Assembly: GCA_004535795.1 (NCBI GenBank)
Contig: SPIA01000001.1
Coordinates: 333,431-397,430, forward strand
Source of the DNA: Gammaproteobacteria bacterium LSUCC0057
GTDB taxonomy: Bacteria > Pseudomonadota > Gammaproteobacteria > Pseudomonadales > Porticoccaceae
DNA length: 64,000 bases
Direction: 5' to 3'
This document shows, piece by piece, positions 18,436-28,624 of the stretch (its first letter is position 1; every line of letters begins with the position of its first letter). The position numbers and the translations under genes were made by a program. The notes beneath the pieces were generated by a model. The model was not told where the DNA came from, searched no databases, and was given only the letters and a program-made list of their open reading frames with translations.

Positions 18436-20160
18436 GTGGTCAAGCTGGTGCGGCGGGCGCCGCTGACAGAGCTGGTGCTGCCGCAACAGCCGCTGCTGCA
18501 GCAGCTCTACCGCCAGCGCGGTGTCGCCACTGCCGAGCAGCTCGACTACCGCTTGACCAACCTGCCAGCGCCCGCTGCGCTGCGCGGTATTGAGCAGGCG
18601 GTGGCGCGGCTCGCGGCGGCGCTGAGCGGCGATGAGCAGCTGCTCATTGTCGGCGATTTCGATGCCGACGGCGCCACCAGTACAGCACTGATGGTGTTGG
18701 CGCTGCGGGCGTTTGGCTACCGCGTCGAGTTTCTGGTGCCAGACCGTTTCAAGCTCGGCTACGGGCTCAGTCCGGCAATTGTTGATCTGGCCGCCGCGCA
18801 GGGCGCGCCAGCGTTGATCATTACCGTCGACAACGGCATCGCCAGCGTCGAGGGGGTGGCGCGGGCGGCGCAGTTGGGTATTGACGTGATTGTCACCGAC
18901 CACCACCTGCCGGGGCCGGAGCTACCCGCGGCTGCGGCCATCGTCAACCCCAACCAACCCGGTTGTGACTTTCCCAGTAAGGCGATCGCCGGTGTCGGCG
19001 TGGCCTTTTATCTGTTGTTAGCGCTGCGCGCTGAGCTGCGCGATCGCGGTCACTTCGACCACCGCGCAGAGCCCAACCTGGCGCAGTGGTTGGACCTGGT
19101 GGCGCTCGGCAGTGTCGCCGATGTGGTGCCGTTGGACACCCTCAATCGGCTGTTGATCGACCAAGGGCTGCGGCGTATTCGGGCGGGGCGCTGCCGCCCC
19201 GGCATCGCCGCGCTGCTGCAACTGGCCGGTCGCCAAACGGCTCAGTTACAGGCCAGTGATCTCGGCTTTGCCGTCGCGCCGCGGCTCAATGCCGCGGGTC
19301 GTCTCGACAACATGCGGGTCGGTATTGAGTGCCTGTTAGCTGAGCAGCCGCAGCAGGCGCTGGCGCTGGCCGAGCAGCTGGACGCGCTCAACCGCGAGCG
19401 CCGCGCCATCGAACAGGGTATGCAGGACGAGGCGTTGCAACAGCTCGAGGCGGCGATCGCCGAACTCGACGGCGCGGCGCTGCCAGCGCTGCTAGTACTC
19501 TACCGGCGCGACTGGCACGAGGGGGTCGTGGGGCTGTTGGCCAGCCGTGTCAAAGAGCGCTACCACCGCCCGACGATTGTCTTTACCGACAGTGAGAGTG
19601 GTGACCTGAAGGGGTCAGCGCGCTCCATCGAGGGTTTGCATATTCGCGACCTGCTCGACCAGCTGGCCACTGCCCACCCCGGCTTAATCAGCAAATTTGG
19701 CGGTCATGCCATGGCCGCCGGACTCACTTTAGCTGCTGGCCAATTGGCGGCATTTGAGACTCAGGCGGTTGCGTTGGCCTCGGCAAAATTGACTGCCGAG
19801 CAGCTGCAGGCGGTGCAGTTTAGCGATGGTGAACTGTCCAGTGAGCAGCTGACAGTGGCGGTGGCCGACACACTGCGCGCCGCCGGGCCGTGGGGGCAGC
19901 AGTTTCCACCGCCACAGTTTGACGGCCAGTTTCAACTGCTCAGCCAGCGTGTGGTCGGCGAGCGCCACCTAAAAATGGTGCTGCGCCCGCTCAGCGGTGA
20001 GCAGCGCGTCGAGGCGATCTGGTTTAATCCGCCCAGCCACTGTCTGGACGGCGCACTGCCGCTGCAGCTGCAGCTGCTCTACCGACTCGAGATAAACGAT
20101 TACCGCGGCCGTCGCTCGTTGCAGCTTATTGTCGAGCAGCTGCTGGGTACCGACAACTAG
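18436..20160 (+). CDS. recJ: Single-stranded-DNA-specific 5'-3' exonuclease RecJ
   Basis: DHH-family nuclease used in recombination and mismatch repair. GDFDADG (residues 73-79), IVTDHHLP (around 155) and the downstream DLVALGSVADVVPL and PRLNAAGRL motifs carry the metal ligands. The DHHA1 motif GGHAMAAG is near residue 420, and an OB-type C-terminal domain follows. The 574-residue length matches E. coli RecJ. GTG start two bases after the small membrane gene. The end overlaps the convergent arylesterase gene by four bases. Confidence 0.96.
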   Translation: MVKLVRRAPLTELVLPQQPLLQQLYRQRGVATAEQLDYRLTNLPAPAALRGIEQAVARLAAALSGDEQLLIVGDFDADGATSTALMVLALRAFGYRVEFLVPDRFKLGYGLSPAIVDLAAAQGAPALIITVDNGIASVEGVARAAQLGIDVIVTDHHLPGPELPAAAAIVNPNQPGCDFPSKAIAGVGVAFYLLLALRAELRDRGHFDHRAEPNLAQWLDLVALGSVADVVPLDTLNRLLIDQGLRRIRAGRCRPGIAALLQLAGRQTAQLQASDLGFAVAPRLNAAGRLDNMRVGIECLLAEQPQQALALAEQLDALNRERRAIEQGMQDEALQQLEAAIAELDGAALPALLVLYRRDWHEGVVGLLASRVKERYHRPTIVFTDSESGDLKGSARSIEGLHIRDLLDQLATAHPGLISKFGGHAMAAGLTLAAGQLAAFETQAVALASAKLTAEQLQAVQFSDGELSSEQLTVAVADTLRAAGPWGQQFPPPQFDGQFQLLSQRVVGERHLKMVLRPLSGEQRVEAIWFNPPSHCLDGALPLQLQLLYRLEINDYRGRRSLQLIVEQLLGTDN

Positions 20161-20783
20161 AGTTGTAGCAGCTGGCGCAGCTGCTGCTCTATGCGCGCGG
20201 CAATGATGGGTTGCGCCGCCGCGGTGGGGTGTAGCCCGTCCTCTTGGATCATTCCCGGCTGGCCGAGCAGGTCGCTAAATTGAAAGGGCAGCAGGGCGGT
20301 TTTTTGTTCGGCCGCCAGCTGCGGGTAGAGCGCTGCGAATTGGCGAGTGTAGCGTTCGCCGTAGTTGGCTGGCAGCGCCATGGCAAACAAGATCGGCTCG
20401 GCGCCGGCGTCGCGCACCAGCGCTATTTTAGCGCTGAGGTTGTCGCGTAGACGGCTCAGCGGGTAGCCGCGCAAGCCGTCGTTGGCCCCCAGCTCGAGCA
20501 GCACCCAGTCGGGCTGGTTGCGTTGCAACAGCACTGGCAGGCGGGCGAGGCCGCCACCGCTGGTCTCGCCGCTGATACTGGCGTTGTCGATCTGCACCTG
20601 CTCGGCCAGCGCCTCGCTCAGCAACGCCACCCAACCCTGTTCCAGCGACATACCGTAAGCGGCGCTGAGACTGTCGCCGAGTACTAACAGACGAATGGGT
20701 TCAGGGCGCTCGGCTGGGCGCGGCTCAGCGACCGCGCCGAGCGACACAATCACCGCGATAAAGACAATTAATAACCTGTGCAT
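20157..20783 (-). CDS. SGNH hydrolase: TesA-like arylesterase / lysophospholipase, periplasmic
   Basis: GDSL/SGNH esterase of 208 residues with a signal peptide (residues 1 to about 19). Block I is VLGDSLSAAYGM with nucleophile Ser38. Block III is LELGANDGLRG, and block V DGLHPTAA supplies the Asp and His. This is the architecture of TesA/TAP thioesterase-lysophospholipase. It is divergent from a YbbA-like ABC ATPase, the same arrangement as tesA/ybbA in enterobacteria. Confidence 0.93.
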   Translation of the reverse strand: MHRLLIVFIAVIVSLGAVAEPRPAERPEPIRLLVLGDSLSAAYGMSLEQGWVALLSEALAEQVQIDNASISGETSGGGLARLPVLLQRNQPDWVLLELGANDGLRGYPLSRLRDNLSAKIALVRDAGAEPILFAMALPANYGERYTRQFAALYPQLAAEQKTALLPFQFSDLLGQPGMIQEDGLHPTAAAQPIIAARIEQQLRQLLQL

Positions 20784-20903
20784 GGTAGAGTTTCCACTGC
20801 CAACTGTTGTTCAAAAGGGGCTTGGCGCTGCGCCTTCAGCGCGGTTGAGCTTGGGCGAAATGCCCCCATCTCTGTACCTGTCCGCCATCATCGAGGAGCC
20901 GTC

Positions 20904-21565
<662 letters not shown>

Positions 21566-21569
<4 letters not shown>

Positions 21570-24076
21570 CCGCACTGGCGGTTAAATTGTTGTGGCGCAG
21601 CTGGCGCTCCGGCGCGCTGCAGCTTGTGGCGGGGGCGCTGGTGCTGGCGGTGGCGGTAGTCACCTCGGTGGCGCTGCTGGCAGACCGTGTGCAGCTGGCG
21701 CTGACTGAACAGTCGGCAACCTTTTTAGCCGCCGATCTGGTGGTGCGCGGCCCGCAGTCACCGCCGCAACAGTGGCAGCAGTGGAGCGCCCAGCAGCAGT
21801 TGCGCAGCAGCCGCACTGCCTCTTTTAACTCAATGGTCTACGCCGGTGAAGAGATGCATCTGGCGGCAGTTAAGGCGGTCGATAGCGGCTACCCACTGCG
21901 CGGCGAAGTGGTGGTTTCGCAACAGCCGTTCAGTCAGCTTGCCAGCGATTGGCAGCCGCGCCAGAGCGGCCCTGAGCCCGGTCAGGTGTGGGTCGATGCG
22001 CGCCTGCTGCCGCTGCTCAATGTTGAGATTGGCGACACCATTGAGCTGGGGGCAACGCAACTGCAAATCAGCCAGGTGGTGGTTACCGAGCCCGATCGCG
22101 GCGGCAGCTTCTCGCTGTTTGGGGCGCGGGTGCTCATGCACTACCAAGACCTTGGGGCCGCCGCGGTCATTCAGCCGGGCAGCCGGGTCAACTACCGCTT
22201 CCTAGTGGCCGGGGAGGCGGCAGCAGTTGCCGCCTTTAACGACCGCGTTGCCACAGACTTGGCGCAGCGCCAAGACCAGCACTGGCAGGTGATCACTCCC
22301 GATGGCGCCGAGGCGAGTATTGCCGATACCGTCGATCGCGGCCGCAAGTTCTTGCTGCTGGCCGGCTCGGTCGGGGTGATATTGGCCGGGGTGGCGCTGG
22401 CGCTGGCCAGCCGCCAATTTGCCGATGGCCAGCTGGCACAGGTGGCGCTGCTCAAGTGTTGGGGGCTGCGCGCGGCGCAGATTCGTCGCTTTTACACCGT
22501 GCAAATTGCCCTGTTGGCGCTGCTTGGCACTGCGCTGGGGCTGCTGGCTGGCTGGTTGTTCCACAGCCTTTTGTTGGCGGCGGTAGCCGACTTCTTGCCG
22601 GCACAACTGCCGCCGCCCGGGCCGCGGCCGTGGTTGATCGGGCTGGCCACCGGGGTGTTGACGCTGATCGGTTTTGCGCTGCCGGCGCTGTGGCACCTGC
22701 CGGCGCTGTCGGCATTGGCGGTGTTGCGCGCAGAGATCAAAGGCCAGCCCCTGACCTGGCTGGCGAGAGTGGCGCTGGCGCTGGCGATCACCCTGGTGCT
22801 GCTGTACAGCTACAGTGGCAGTGCCTGGATCACTGTGGGTATGGTGGTGACGCTGGCACTGCTGGCGCTGCTGATCGGTTCGCTGGCACTGCTGATGTTG
22901 TGGGCGCTGCGCCGCGCCGGTAATCGCAGCGGCGGGGTGTGGCGCATGGCCACGGCCAATTTGTGGCGCCAGCGGCTGCAGAGTCAGCTGCAGATGCTCG
23001 GCTTTGCCGCGGCCATCGCGCTGCTATTAGTGATGACCGTGGTGCGCGGCTCGCTGATCGAGGAGTGGCGCTGGCAGTTGGCCGACGATGCCCCCAACCA
23101 TTTTTTGGTCAATGTTGCCCCCTACGAGATTGCACCGGTCAACGCGCTGTTGGCAGAGCGCAATTTGGTTGCCGGTGACTGGTTTTCGATGGTGCGCGGG
23201 CGACTCATTGAGATCAACGGCGCGCCGCCGCCGGCTGATCTGAAGGAGCGTCACGAGTCGCTCAACCGCGAGCTCAATCTCAGCTGGAGTGCGACGCTGC
23301 CAGAAAACAACCAGCTGGTCGCCGGTGAGTGGTGGTCGCAACAACCGCTGGCGGCAGAGGCGCCGGTGCCGATGTCGATCGAGGTCGAGTTGGCCGCCGA
23401 GCTCGGGCTGGTGCTCGGCGATCGCGTCACCTTCAGTCTCGGCGGACTGCGCTTTGAAGCGGAGTTGGTCAACACTCGTGCGTTGCGCTGGGAGAGTATG
23501 ACGCCAAACTTCTATTTCCTGTTCCCCGAGGGGGTGCTCGAGGAGTTTCCGCGCTCGGGAATCACCAGTCTGCACATACCCGCCGCTGAGAAGCGGGTGA
23601 TCAATGATCTGCTGCGCCGCTATCCGACCATCGTGGCGATAGAGCTCGACAAGGTGATTGCGCAGATCCAGTCAGTGGTCAACCAGGTTACCCAGGGGCT
23701 GCAGTTGATGACGGCGATGATATTGCTCTGCGGGGTGTTAATTCTCTACGCCGGAGTGGCTCTGTCGATGCCGCTGCGCCAGCAGCAGAGTGCACTGCTG
23801 CGCACCTTGGGCAGTTCGCGGGGGCGAGTGTTGCGCCTGCAGACCATCGAATTTGCACTGCTCGGCGCCGTGGCAGGTACAGTTGCCGCCCTGGCCGCCG
23901 AGCTATCGCTGGCGATCATTGTCCGGCAGCTATTCGACGGCGCCGCGCAGATCCACCCCTGGCTGTGGCTGCTGGGGCCGGTCGGCGGCGCGCTGGTGGT
24001 GGCGCTGCTCGGGGTCAGTTACAGCGCGCGCAGCGTCGGTGTGCCGCCGCTGCAGCTGTTGCGCCAGCTGCCATAG
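21566..24076 (+). CDS. YbbP-like FtsX-family ABC permease
   Basis: An 836-residue inner-membrane permease. An N-terminal helix (about residues 16-40) is followed by a large periplasmic domain, then a first cluster of FtsX helices (about 265-480), a second periplasmic domain, and a final helix cluster from about 705 (LMTAMILLCGVLILYAGVALSMPLRQQQSALLRTLGSSRGRVLRLQ onward). This duplicated FtsX architecture is typical of YbbP. Its start overlaps the ATPase stop (ATGA), indicating a stoichiometric complex. Confidence 0.93.
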
Positions 24077-24083
24077 CGGCGCT

Positions 24084-25460
24084 TTAGCGCAGTGGCAGGC
24101 GCAGATGGAAGGTGGTGCCGTACTCGGCGTTGGAGGTGACCGCCAAGTTACCGCGATGTTGCTCACAGACAATAAAGTGGGCAAACGACAACCGCTCGCC
24201 GGCATCGAGGCTGTCATTGCTGGGCTGGTCTTGCTGGTAAGCCGGTTCGAACAGCAGTCGCTGCTGCTCGTCGCTGAGCAGCTGGCCAAAAAATTGCACA
24301 CTCAGCCACACCGCGCCACTGCGCTCGGTCACTGCCACCGTTAAGCTGGGCTTCGCGCTGTCGGCGAGCGCGATGCAGGCGTGGCGCAGCAGGCTCAGCA
24401 GTGCCTGTTCCAGCTCGGCGCGGTAGCCGGCGATCACCGGCAGCTGCTCGGGGTAGTGGCGCTGCACTTCGATGGCGCTAAATAACAGACCGCTCGGCGC
24501 CGACAGCAGCTGCCCGGCCCGCTCGATAGCGCTGTCGACCAGCGCCGGCATCGCGATCGCTTCAACTGCGCCGCCGCGCTGCTGCGAGAAGCTCAGCAGA
24601 TTGGCAATGATCGCTTGCGCCTGCTGGTTGCGAGCGCTGGCTGCGGCGCTGTCACCGCGCTCCAGCGCGCCTGCCACCGCCGTCAGCGGGGAGGCCAAGT
24701 CGCGCGCCATCACCGCCGCCAGCTCGCCCATCGAGGACATTTTGTCGCGCTGGATCAGGCTGTTTTCAGCCAATATGCGGTCGGTGACGTCGTCGATCAG
24801 CACCACTACCCCCGGTGCCCGGCTGCTGCTGAGCGGGTAGATGGTGATGTCAAAATGGTACTGGCCGCGCTGGCTGTGTTTGATGGTGACGGTTTTCGCC
24901 TGAGTCAGCGCTTGGTTGACCTGCCCCGGCTGCACCGTGATCGCCGGGTAGATCTCCCAGAGGTTGGCGCCAATCGCCTGCTCGGCATCGATGCCGCTGA
25001 TCTCGGCGGCGCGGCGGTTCCACTGAGTCACCGCGCCAGTGCTGTCCAAGCCGATTAAAATTAATGGCATCGAGGCGAGCACGTTGCTGAGGTAGTGCTG
25101 CGACTGCTGTAGCTGTTTGGCAGTCTCTTTGTGCTGGCTGGCTTCGCTCTCCAGGGCGCGGTTGCTCTCTTTGAGCAGTTGGTTGAACTCGTCAAGAGTG
25201 GCGGTGCGCTGCTGTACGCGCTGCTCTAGCTCGCTGCGGATCTGCTCGAGCTGGCGCGAATAGCGGCGCGACTCAGCGCGACTGAGCAGCAGCCGCACTA
25301 CCACATAGGAGAGGGCGATAATCAGTAGCGAGCCGCTGGTATTGGAGACGTACTGCCAATTGGTCGAGCCGTCGGCGTAGCGGAACAGATCGAGCGGAGA
25401 GGCCAGCGCAGATGTTGCGGCGAACCAGCTGCTGAACAGTACAAGCGTTTTTGTTGCCAT
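24084..25460 (-). CDS. Degenerate PAS-domain histidine-kinase-like protein
   Basis: A 458-residue protein laid out as a sensor kinase: N-terminal signal-like segment, membrane helix (about 43-60), coiled coil (65-125), PAS domain (about 125-235), dimerisation region and ATPase-like domain. Its catalytic motifs are broken. The H-box reads ELAAVMARDLASPLT, with Arg253 where the phosphorylated His should be. The N-box reads LLSLLRHACIAL, with Ser356 and His360 for both Asn. The G1 box reads FFGQLL instead of DNGPGI, and the G2 box GERLSF has lost glycines. It should therefore sense or scaffold rather than phosphorylate. No response regulator is adjacent, and the neighbouring permease is divergent. 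Confidence 0.82.
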   Translation of the reverse strand: MATKTLVLFSSWFAATSALASPLDLFRYADGSTNWQYVSNTSGSLLIIALSYVVVRLLLSRAESRRYSRQLEQIRSELEQRVQQRTATLDEFNQLLKESNRALESEASQHKETAKQLQQSQHYLSNVLASMPLILIGLDSTGAVTQWNRRAAEISGIDAEQAIGANLWEIYPAITVQPGQVNQALTQAKTVTIKHSQRGQYHFDITIYPLSSSRAPGVVVLIDDVTDRILAENSLIQRDKMSSMGELAAVMARDLASPLTAVAGALERGDSAAASARNQQAQAIIANLLSFSQQRGGAVEAIAMPALVDSAIERAGQLLSAPSGLLFSAIEVQRHYPEQLPVIAGYRAELEQALLSLLRHACIALADSAKPSLTVAVTERSGAVWLSVQFFGQLLSDEQQRLLFEPAYQQDQPSNDSLDAGERLSFAHFIVCEQHRGNLAVTSNAEYGTTFHLRLPLR

Positions 25461-25591
25461 GGTGAACTCTTCTGTTGTGCGTGGTGACGGTGCCGAGCCA
25501 ATTGCCCAGCGGACTGATTAGCGCCATTATAACCTTGTTGCCGGTCAACCCCATCCCATCAACGGCAACCCTGTAACCCGCGGAGCGAGCG

Positions 25592-26695
25592 ATGAGCAGT
25601 TGTTGTCCACCCCCCAGCGAAAAACCTGCCAATACTGAGATTGCGCAGTCCAGCGACAGCTGCTGCGACAGCGGCAAAGCGCGCCCCGACTATCTGCTGC
25701 GGTTTGGCGCCAGCGGCGTGGCGCTACTCTATCTGCTGGCGCTGCTGGCCACCGACAGCAGCGCGTTGCCGGCCGGTTTGGCAGCAGCCAGCGGCGGCGT
25801 CTTCGAGCTGGTCAATACCATGTGGTGGGGGCTGGTGATGGCGGTGCTGTTTGTCGGCCTGCTCGAGCGGCTGCCGCGCGAGCTGATTATGGGCCTGCTC
25901 GGGCAGGGTGGCAGTGTGGTCGGTGTCTGCCGCGCCACCTTGGCCGGAGTGCTGTTAGATCTCTGCAGCCACGGTATTTTGATGGTCGGTACCAAACTCT
26001 ACCAGCGCGGCGCCAGCCTCGGCCAACTAATGGCGTTTTTAATTGCCAGCCCGTGGAACTCGCTGTCGTTGACAGTGGTGTTGATCGCCCTCATTGGCTG
26101 GGGTTGGACGCTGCTATTTATTGCCGGCTCGATGGTAATCGGTGTCATCAGCGGTGTGCTGTTCGACCGCTTGGTGGCGCGCGGGGTGTTGCCCGCCAAC
26201 CCCAACAGCGTGCCGGCTGCGGCCGAGCCGGTGGCGGTTGGCGAGCTATTTGTCGAGGCCTGGCGGCACAGTGAAAAGAGCTGGAGCGGTTTTGCGGCGC
26301 TATTGGTGGATGGACTGCGCGGCTCCAAGATGGTGTTTCGCTGGCTGTTTTTCGGCATATTGCTGGCCGTCGCTGTGCGCGCGCTGGTGCCACTGGAGAG
26401 TTATCAACTGTGGTTTGGGCCGACGCTTGCGGGGCTGCTGGCGACGCTGTTGGCGGCGACCATTATTGAGGTCTGCTCTGAGGGGTCGACGCCGATAGCG
26501 GCCGATATCGTCACTCGAGCGGCGGCGCCGGGCAACGGTTTCACCTTTTTAATGGCTGGGGTGGCGACCGATTACACCGAAATTATGGTGCTGCGCGATC
26601 TCACCCGCTCGTGGAAGATCGCACTTTTTTTGCCGCTACTGACACTGCCGCAGGTGCTGCTGCTGGGTGGCCTGATGAACCTGTTGGGTGGGTAA
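25592..26695 (+). CDS. ArsP/SO_0444-like permease with Cys-pair N-terminus
   Basis: A 367-residue membrane protein with about eight helices resembling the DUF318/ArsP permease family (SO_0444-type Cu/Zn efflux or organoarsenical export). Family-like segments are WGLVMAVLFVGLLERLP, LAGVLLDLCSHGILMVG and SPWNSLSLTVVLIALIGW. The soluble N-terminus carries two Cys-Cys pairs (residues 4-5 and 24-25) that could bind a soft metal. The substrate is not known. It is divergent from the degenerate kinase, with 131 bases between them for regulation. Confidence 0.78.
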   Translation: MSSCCPPPSEKPANTEIAQSSDSCCDSGKARPDYLLRFGASGVALLYLLALLATDSSALPAGLAAASGGVFELVNTMWWGLVMAVLFVGLLERLPRELIMGLLGQGGSVVGVCRATLAGVLLDLCSHGILMVGTKLYQRGASLGQLMAFLIASPWNSLSLTVVLIALIGWGWTLLFIAGSMVIGVISGVLFDRLVARGVLPANPNSVPAAAEPVAVGELFVEAWRHSEKSWSGFAALLVDGLRGSKMVFRWLFFGILLAVAVRALVPLESYQLWFGPTLAGLLATLLAATIIEVCSEGSTPIAADIVTRAAAPGNGFTFLMAGVATDYTEIMVLRDLTRSWKIALFLPLLTLPQVLLLGGLMNLLGG

Positions 26696-26718
26696 CCGTT
26701 GCGGCGCCCACAGCGCTG

Positions 26719-26746
26719 TTAACTGCACGGTTGCAGCGGCTATAAT
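26719..26746 (+). promoter_or_regulatory. Candidate secD promoter
   Basis: Consensus -10 TATAAT (26741-26746) with TTAACT (26719-26724) sixteen bases upstream, about 30 bases before the secD ATG. It lies just after the permease stop, so secDF likely has its own promoter. Confidence 0.6.
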
Positions 26747-26775
26747 GGCGGGCTCACTGTAAGGACTCTGCCCCG

Positions 26776-28614
26776 ATGCCAAATAAGTACCCGCTGTGGA
26801 AGAATCTACTGATTGTTCTCGCCATCACGCTCGGCTTCATCTACGCCGCTCCCAACCTCTATCCGCCCGACCCGGCCATTCAGCTCTCCGGGCAGAGTGG
26901 CGCTATGGTGATCGACGCCGATGTGCTGAGCCGTGTTGAGGCGGCCCTAGACGCCGCTACCATCGACCATTTTGCAGGCGAGGCCGACGGTGAGGCGCTG
27001 TTGATTCGGCTGCGCGACAAGGAGCAGCAGCTGCGCGCCAAAGAGGTGATTCAGCAAACTCTTGGCGGCGCTTACATTGTTGCGCTCAACTTGGCGCCCA
27101 CCACTCCGGAGTGGTTGCGCAGCTTCGGTGCCGCGCCGATGAAGCTGGGTCTCGATCTCAGCGGCGGCGTGCACTTTTTACTTGAAGTCGATCTCGATGC
27201 GGCACTGGCGACGCGGCTGGAGAGCGAGCTAGAAGACGCCAAAGTGGCGCTGCGCGAGGCGCGGGTGCGCTACCGCTCACTGGAGATCGTCGCCGCCGAG
27301 TTGATAGGCCAATTCCGCAATGAAGAGGAGCGCGCAGCGGCCGAGAGTGCTATTCGGGCGCAATCGCCGGCGCTGATGCCGGTGACACGCGCCGGCCAGA
27401 ACCCGCTGTCGCTGGTCTTCACCTTGACGCCGGCAACCTTGAAAGATCTGCAGGAGAACGCCCTCAAGCAGAACCTCACTTCGCTGCGCAACCGCGTCAA
27501 TGAGCTCGGCGTCTCTGAGCCGTTGGTCTCTAGGCAGGGCAAAAACCGTATTGTGGTCGAGTTGCCGGGGGTGCAGGATACCGCTGAAGCAAAGCGTATC
27601 ATCGGCAAAACCGCCAACTTGGAGTTCCGTCTCGAGGCCGATGGTGCCCTCGGTGAGAGTTTTACCTTCCGCGACTCCAGCAACGCCGCGCTGTTGCAAA
27701 ACACCCCGATCATCACCGGTGAGAATGTCACCGATGCGCGCGCTAGTTTTGACGAGAACGGCCGCCCGCAGGTCAATATTACCCTCGACGCCGGCGGCGG
27801 CTGGCAGATGGGCCACGCCACCCGCGACAACATTGGCAAGCGTCTTGGCGTGCTGTTTATCGAGTATAAAACCAAGCTGGAAAAATCCCTCGACGAGGCC
27901 GGCGAGACGGTGTTGACGCCGGTGCCGTTTGTTGAAAAAAACATTATCAGTCTCGCTACGGTGCAGGCGCAGCTGGGTAAAAGCTTCCGTATTACCGGCC
28001 TCGATAGCCAGCGAGAATCGTCGGAGTTGGCGCTGCTGCTGCGCGCCGGCGCGCTCGCGGCACCGATGTACATTGTTCAAGAGCGCACTATCGGCCCGTC
28101 GCTGGGGGCTGAGAATATCGAACTAGGAGTGCGATCGGTGACCATTGGTATGGCGCTGGTATTGCTGTTCATGTTGGCGGTCTACCGCCTGTTTGGCCTC
28201 TACGCCAATATCGCGCTGGCCCTCAATCTGGTAATACTAGTGGCCTTTATGTCGCTGCTCGGCGCTACGCTGACGCTGCCCGGCATCGCCGGCATCGTGC
28301 TTACGGTGGGTATGGCGGTCGATGCCAACGTGTTGATCTTCTCGCGGATCCGCGAGGAGCTAAAAGCTGGGTTAAAACCGCAAGCGGCAATAAGCGCCGG
28401 CTACGACCGCGCGTTCGTCTCTATTATCGATGCCAACCTGACCACCTTAATTGTTGCGCTGATTCTCTACCTCATCGGTTCTGGGCCGGTACAGGGGTTT
28501 GCGGTGACCTTGTCGCTGGGCATTATCACCTCGATGTTTACCTCGATTGTAGTGACCCGGGCGATGGTCAACGCCATTTATGGTGGCCGCAAAATTGAAC
28601 GTTTGGCGATCTAG
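26776..28614 (+). CDS. secD: Protein translocase subunit SecD
   Basis: Inner-membrane component of the Sec translocon that uses the proton gradient to complete export. Length 612 is normal. It has an N-terminal helix (about 11-25), the family motif MKLGLDLSGGVHFLLEVD near residue 122, a large periplasmic P1 domain, and a C-terminal helix bundle with TVGMAVDANVLIFSRIREEL. It is followed at once by secF. yajC, usually upstream, is not here; a permease gene takes its place. Confidence 0.97.
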   Translation: MPNKYPLWKNLLIVLAITLGFIYAAPNLYPPDPAIQLSGQSGAMVIDADVLSRVEAALDAATIDHFAGEADGEALLIRLRDKEQQLRAKEVIQQTLGGAYIVALNLAPTTPEWLRSFGAAPMKLGLDLSGGVHFLLEVDLDAALATRLESELEDAKVALREARVRYRSLEIVAAELIGQFRNEEERAAAESAIRAQSPALMPVTRAGQNPLSLVFTLTPATLKDLQENALKQNLTSLRNRVNELGVSEPLVSRQGKNRIVVELPGVQDTAEAKRIIGKTANLEFRLEADGALGESFTFRDSSNAALLQNTPIITGENVTDARASFDENGRPQVNITLDAGGGWQMGHATRDNIGKRLGVLFIEYKTKLEKSLDEAGETVLTPVPFVEKNIISLATVQAQLGKSFRITGLDSQRESSELALLLRAGALAAPMYIVQERTIGPSLGAENIELGVRSVTIGMALVLLFMLAVYRLFGLYANIALALNLVILVAFMSLLGATLTLPGIAGIVLTVGMAVDANVLIFSRIREELKAGLKPQAAISAGYDRAFVSIIDANLTTLIVALILYLIGSGPVQGFAVTLSLGIITSMFTSIVVTRAMVNAIYGGRKIERLAI

Positions 28615-28624
28615 GAGTCGACGC

